NCBI GenBank assembly: GCA_937127125.1
Contig: CAKZLO010000078.1
Location: forward strand, 1-36,948
DNA from: an uncultured Ardenticatenia bacterium
Lineage (GTDB): Bacteria; Chloroflexota; Anaerolineae; 4572-78; NAK82
Reading direction: 5' to 3'
Length of the DNA stretch: 36,948 nucleotides
In this document: positions 34,492 through 36,948 of the stretch, in pieces
Numbering within the stretch: position 1 is the first letter of the stretch
Layout of the letters: each line of letters begins with the position of its first letter
Translations under genes and position numbers: made by a program
Notes under the pieces: generated by a model
The model's input: only the letters and a program-made list of their open reading frames with translations
What the model was told of the DNA's origin: nothing
Database searches by the model: none

Positions 34492-34519
34492 ATCTTACCC
34501 AGCAAATCATCACTGTCAA
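34492..34519 (-). promoter_or_regulatory. Promoter for the OsmC-like gene
   Basis: Minus strand: -35 TTGACA (34514-34519, perfect), 16-base spacer, -10 TAAGAT (34492-34497, 4/6), about 36 bases before the ATG at 34456. Confidence 0.65.
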
Positions 34520-34539
34520 GCATTGCGTGGCGCCACATA

Positions 34540-34548
34540 TGCTATAAT
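34540..34548 (+). promoter_or_regulatory. Extended -10 promoter for the peroxiredoxin-like gene
   Basis: Plus strand: TGC followed by a perfect TATAAT (34543-34548), the extended -10 type in which a -35 box can be weak. No good -35 is seen. The leader to the ATG at 34599 is about 45 bases with GAGGAG at 34582-34587. Confidence 0.6.
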
Positions 34549-34598
34549 ATGTATTAAGGAAGGTGACAATTCAGATTGTGCGAGGAGAAGAAACTGCT

Positions 34599-35123
34599 AT
34601 GGCACGCCGCGTAGAGCTCAACACGCCGGCACCCGACTTCACCCTCACCGACTGGCAGGGTCAACCGGTGCAGCTCTCCCAGTTTCGGGGCAGGCAGCAT
34701 GTGGTGCTGGTCTTCAATCGCGGTTTCGTCTGACCATTCTGCCGCCGGCATATGGCGCAGTTGCGTCAGGGGTATCAGGATTTTGTCGCGCGCGGCGCCC
34801 AGATCATCGTGGTCGGCCCAGAGGATGCCGCTGCCTTTCGCGCCGTGTGGGAACGGGAACGCTTGCCTTTCATCGGACTGCCCGATCCTCGTCACTCGGT
34901 GTTGCGTTTATACGGTCAGGAGGTGAACCTGTTCAAGCTCGGCCGCATGCCCGCCCAGGTGATCGTGGATCGCGCAGGGATGGTGCGCTTTGTGCACTAC
35001 GGCCACACCATGGCCGACATCCCCAGTAATGGGGAGCTGCTGGCGATTTTGGACGCGCTAAACGCCTCGGACACCACCCGCGATGCTAACAACGGCAGCT
35101 CACCAACACGTCCGGAGGCCTGA
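34599..35123 (+). CDS. Peroxiredoxin-like (AhpC/TSA) protein, candidate selenoprotein with in-frame TGA at codon 45
   Basis: A thioredoxin-fold peroxiredoxin-like protein of 174 residues if TGA at 34731-34733 is read through. Before it, APDFTLTDWQGQPVQLSQFRG and VVLVFNRGFV are the AhpC/TSA opening. After it, PFCRRHMAQLRQGYQDF, GAQIIVVGPEDAAAFRAVW and GRMPAQVIVDRAGMVRFVHYGHT continue the same domain in the same frame with no shift. The TGA takes the place of the first Cys in the family's CPxC site, giving U-P-F-C with Cys48. GAGGAG lies 11 bases before the ATG. The chain is split into two pieces only by this codon, so either it is selenocysteine or the gene carries a point mutation or sequencing error. 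A stem-loop follows directly. No sel genes are in the window. Confidence 0.75.
34739..34760 (+). promoter_or_regulatory. Candidate bacterial SECIS stem-loop after the TGA
   Basis: Five bases after the TGA, CTGC(C)GCC (34739-34746) pairs with GGCGCAG (34754-34760): seven base pairs with one bulged C, around a seven-base apical loop GGCATAT (34747-34753). The loop starts with GG, and its first G is 16 bases from the T of TGA, in the range usual for bacterial SECIS elements. GC-rich coding DNA can form such stems by chance, so this is supportive, not decisive. Confidence 0.55.
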
Positions 35124-35149
35124 AGTCGAGCGCGGGAGAGGAGGGTCCG

Positions 35150-36238
35150 GTGTCAACCTGTCGTCTGTGTGGCACACGCTCTCCACTCATCATGCAACAG
35201 CTGGGCGTTTGCCGCGCCTGCATTCGGGAGCGCTTTGCCGAGGCGCGTCCGCTGATCGAAGCGGCCCACGCGGCCACGCGGCGCGAATTCGACCTGCCGG
35301 AGAAACCGCCCGCGACGGAAGGGGGATGTGCCTGCCACCTGTGCGCCCGAGAGTGCACGCTCGGGCCGGGTGAACGCAGCTACTGCGGCTTGCGCGTCAA
35401 CCGCGATGGACACCTGGTGCATCTGGCGGGGACGCCAGAACGAGGACTGCTCGAGTGGTATCGGGACCCTCTACCCACCAACTGTGTTGCGGAATGGGTG
35501 TGCGCGGCCAGCCGCCAGCCCGACCGTTTTCGCTCCACCTTCGGCCAGCACAACCTGGCCGTGTTCTACTGTAGCTGCACGTTCAACTGCCTGTATTGCC
35601 AGAACTGGCACTTCCGCGAAGCCGACCCCCAGCAGGAAAGGACGATCAGCGCCCGGCAATTGGCCAGCTGTGCCAACGAACGGACGTTTTGCGTCTGCTT
35701 CTTCGGGGGCGATCCAGCCAGCCAGATGCCCCATGCGCTGGCGGTGGGCCGTCTGCTGGCGCAACGGGGCATCGCGGTCTGCTGGGAGACCGCTGGCTCG
35801 CAACATCCCCGTCTGATGGAGCAGGCGGTGCGCCTGTCGCTGGAAACTGGCGGCACGGTCAAGTTTGACCTGAAAGCCTACCATGAAGATGTGCATTTCG
35901 CCCTGACCGGCGCGAGCAACCGGCGCACGCTGGAGAACTTCGCCCGCGCCGCGGAGCGTTTCGCCGAGCGCCCCGATCCCCCTCTGGTGGTGGCGAGCAC
36001 GCTTCTGGTGCCCGGTTATGTCACGCCAGATGAGGTTGCCGAGATTGCCCGTTTCATCGCCCACATCAATCCCCACATCCCGTATGCCCTGCTCGCTTTC
36101 GCGCCCCAGTTCTACGCCGCTGATCTGCGCTTCACTTCCGTCCGCCACGCCGAGGAGGCGCTGCGGCGGGCACAGGCGGCCGGCCTGACCAACGTGCGCA
36201 TCGGCAACCGGCATATCCTATCCTATCAGAACGGCTGA
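35150..36238 (+). CDS. Radical SAM protein, PflA/AmmeMemoRadiSam-like, with N-terminal zinc-ribbon-like Cys pairs
   Basis: A 362-residue iron-sulfur protein. The N-terminus has CRLC (Cys4, 7) and CRAC (Cys21, 24), a zinc-ribbon-like pair. A second set is Cys62, 65, 69, 79 in the CHLCARECT...YC stretch, as in COG1180 PflA-related proteins. The radical SAM motif is CTFNCLYC (Cys143, 147, 150), followed by QNWHFREAD. FFGGDPASQMPHAL and CWETAG match the SAM-binding and barrel strands, and VKFDLKAYHE follows. The GTG at 35150 has a strong GAGAGGAGGG about 4 bases upstream. It lies 26 bases after the peroxiredoxin-like gene on the same strand, so the two are probably cotranscribed. Its substrate is unknown. 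Confidence 0.85.
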   Translation: MSTCRLCGTRSPLIMQQLGVCRACIRERFAEARPLIEAAHAATRREFDLPEKPPATEGGCACHLCARECTLGPGERSYCGLRVNRDGHLVHLAGTPERGLLEWYRDPLPTNCVAEWVCAASRQPDRFRSTFGQHNLAVFYCSCTFNCLYCQNWHFREADPQQERTISARQLASCANERTFCVCFFGGDPASQMPHALAVGRLLAQRGIAVCWETAGSQHPRLMEQAVRLSLETGGTVKFDLKAYHEDVHFALTGASNRRTLENFARAAERFAERPDPPLVVASTLLVPGYVTPDEVAEIARFIAHINPHIPYALLAFAPQFYAADLRFTSVRHAEEALRRAQAAGLTNVRIGNRHILSYQNG

Positions 36239-36339
36239 CGGCCTCCCTCGCTGCGTGCCGTTCGGGACATCATCCGGCCCGCTATGGCAGACATGGGGTG
36301 TGCCAACGCTGTCACGGTTCCACAATCACCCTGGTTACC

Positions 36340-36368
36340 TTGACTTCCTGAGGCATTGGTGGTAGACT
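36340..36368 (+). promoter_or_regulatory. Promoter for ftsH
   Basis: Plus strand: -35 TTGACT (36340-36345, 5/6), 17-base spacer, -10 TAGACT (36363-36368, 4/6), with about 55 bases of leader to the start. The remainder of the 183-base gap after the radical SAM gene shows no clear terminator. Confidence 0.6.
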
Positions 36369-36421
36369 TTTTTTAGATTTCCAGACCAGTTTAGGTTTGA
36401 TTGTTAAGTTCTGACAGGTAG

Positions 36422-36948
36422 ATGCGAGCAATGAGGTGGTCACGTCTCATTTACATATTCCTGCTGCTGATGGTAGGGATGTTTCTGTACTCCTATCTCT
36501 TCTGGCAGTCAGGCAGCTCCGAGACGGTTGAGCTGAACCGGGTGGCACGGCTGGCCCAAAGTGGCGATGTCAAGAAGATCGTCGTGCGTGGGGATGAGCT
36601 GGAAGTCACGCTGGCCGGCGGCGGCAAGCTGAAAACCTACAAGGAAAGTCGGCTCGGTGTCCTTGAGACCTTGCAGAAGCTGGGCGTCGCGCAAACTCAG
36701 CTGCAGAAGATTCAGCTCGAAGTGGCACCGCCCAGCTGGTGGACCGGGTGGCTGAACATTCTGAGTGCCATACTGCCCCTGCTGCTCATCGGCGTGTTCT
36801 TCTTCCTGATATTCCGCCAGGCGCAGGGCGCCGGCAACCAGGCATTGACCTTTGGCAAGAGCCGGGCGCGCATGTTCACCGGCGACAAGCCCACCGTCAC
36901 CTTCGACGACGTCGCCGGCGTGGACGAGGCGAAGCACGAACTGGCCGA
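36422..36948 (+). CDS. ftsH: ATP-dependent zinc metalloprotease FtsH (N-terminal part, cut by window end)
   Basis: The first 175 residues of FtsH, the membrane-bound AAA+ protease that degrades misassembled membrane and regulatory proteins. A first transmembrane helix (LIYIFLLLMVGMFLYSYLFW) is followed by the periplasmic domain (VELNRVARLAQSGDVKKIVVRGDELEVTL). The second helix is ILPLLLIGVFFFLIF, then FGKSRARMF and the start of the AAA+ domain, VTFDDVAGVDEAKHEL. Walker A, zinc site and the rest lie beyond 36948. An ATG at 36422 is in frame with one at 36431 and either could be used. It has its own promoter. Confidence 0.93.
   Translation, partial: MRAMRWSRLIYIFLLLMVGMFLYSYLFWQSGSSETVELNRVARLAQSGDVKKIVVRGDELEVTLAGGGKLKTYKESRLGVLETLQKLGVAQTQLQKIQLEVAPPSWWTGWLNILSAILPLLLIGVFFFLIFRQAQGAGNQALTFGKSRARMFTGDKPTVTFDDVAGVDEAKHELA

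Noticed and set aside
34731-34733. The TGA as a simple stop, giving a 44-residue gene and a separate downstream gene starting at 34752 or 34759
   Set aside because: The two parts join in the same frame into one peroxiredoxin domain. The downstream piece has no Shine-Dalgarno of its own and would lack the fold's first strands.
33866-35029. A long plus-strand frame over OsmC and the peroxiredoxin-like gene
   Set aside because: It is antisense to OsmC and out of frame with the peroxiredoxin domain. The real genes have clear family motifs in other frames.

Overview
The window is a GC-rich bacterial chromosome segment, about 37 kb, dense with genes and with very short intergenic gaps. An isopentenyl phosphate kinase, many cell-surface glycosyltransferases, FG-GAP and TPR surface proteins and an FtsH start together suggest a Chloroflexota (Anaerolineae-like) genome. 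This is an inference from gene content, since no rRNA or other phylogenetic marker is present. I found no tRNA, rRNA, CRISPR array, insertion sequence or prophage gene.

Layout. At 1-3.1 kb a PQQ-type sugar dehydrogenase (minus) and a fucose/arabinose-isomerase-family enzyme (plus) diverge from two near-consensus sigma-70 promoters. A terminator hairpin separates the isomerase from a convergent FG-GAP surface protein, which is followed upstream by a membrane-anchored TPR protein. From 27.4 kb down to 6.3 kb there is an almost unbroken minus-strand run of 21 genes, often with stop/start overlaps of 4 bases. In transcription order it holds: an AAA+ ATPase; a perosamine-synthase-like sugar aminotransferase; a sugar N-formyltransferase-like protein; a DPM1-like glycosyltransferase; ribonuclease HI; a GT-C membrane glycosyltransferase; a three-gene ATP-grasp/ATP-grasp/GNAT module; a cytidylate-kinase-like protein with a small nuclease-fold-like protein; uridine kinase; and a polysaccharide block (GT4, a Wzx-type flippase, three GT2, a methyltransferase, three more GT4). 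Together these look like a locus for an exported, probably N-formyl-amino-sugar-containing surface glycan.

At 27.6-28.1 kb a PaaI-type thioesterase runs on the plus strand. It is followed by an 80-bp tandem repeat with internal hairpins. A four-gene minus-strand operon (33.0 to 28.4 kb) encodes a FecR-like membrane-anchored protein, a GT-C glycosyltransferase, a methyltransferase and isopentenyl phosphate kinase, so it mixes lipid-carrier precursor supply with a glycosyltransferase of the lipid-linked-sugar type.

The right end (33.0-36.3 kb) is a redox and radical-SAM island: a PflX-like radical SAM protein and OsmC on minus, then a peroxiredoxin-like gene and a second radical SAM protein on plus. 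The peroxiredoxin-like gene is interrupted by an in-frame TGA exactly where the first Cys of a CxxC active site is expected. A stem-loop with a GG-starting apical loop lies immediately downstream, so it is a strong candidate selenoprotein. The window ends inside ftsH, which has its own near-consensus promoter.
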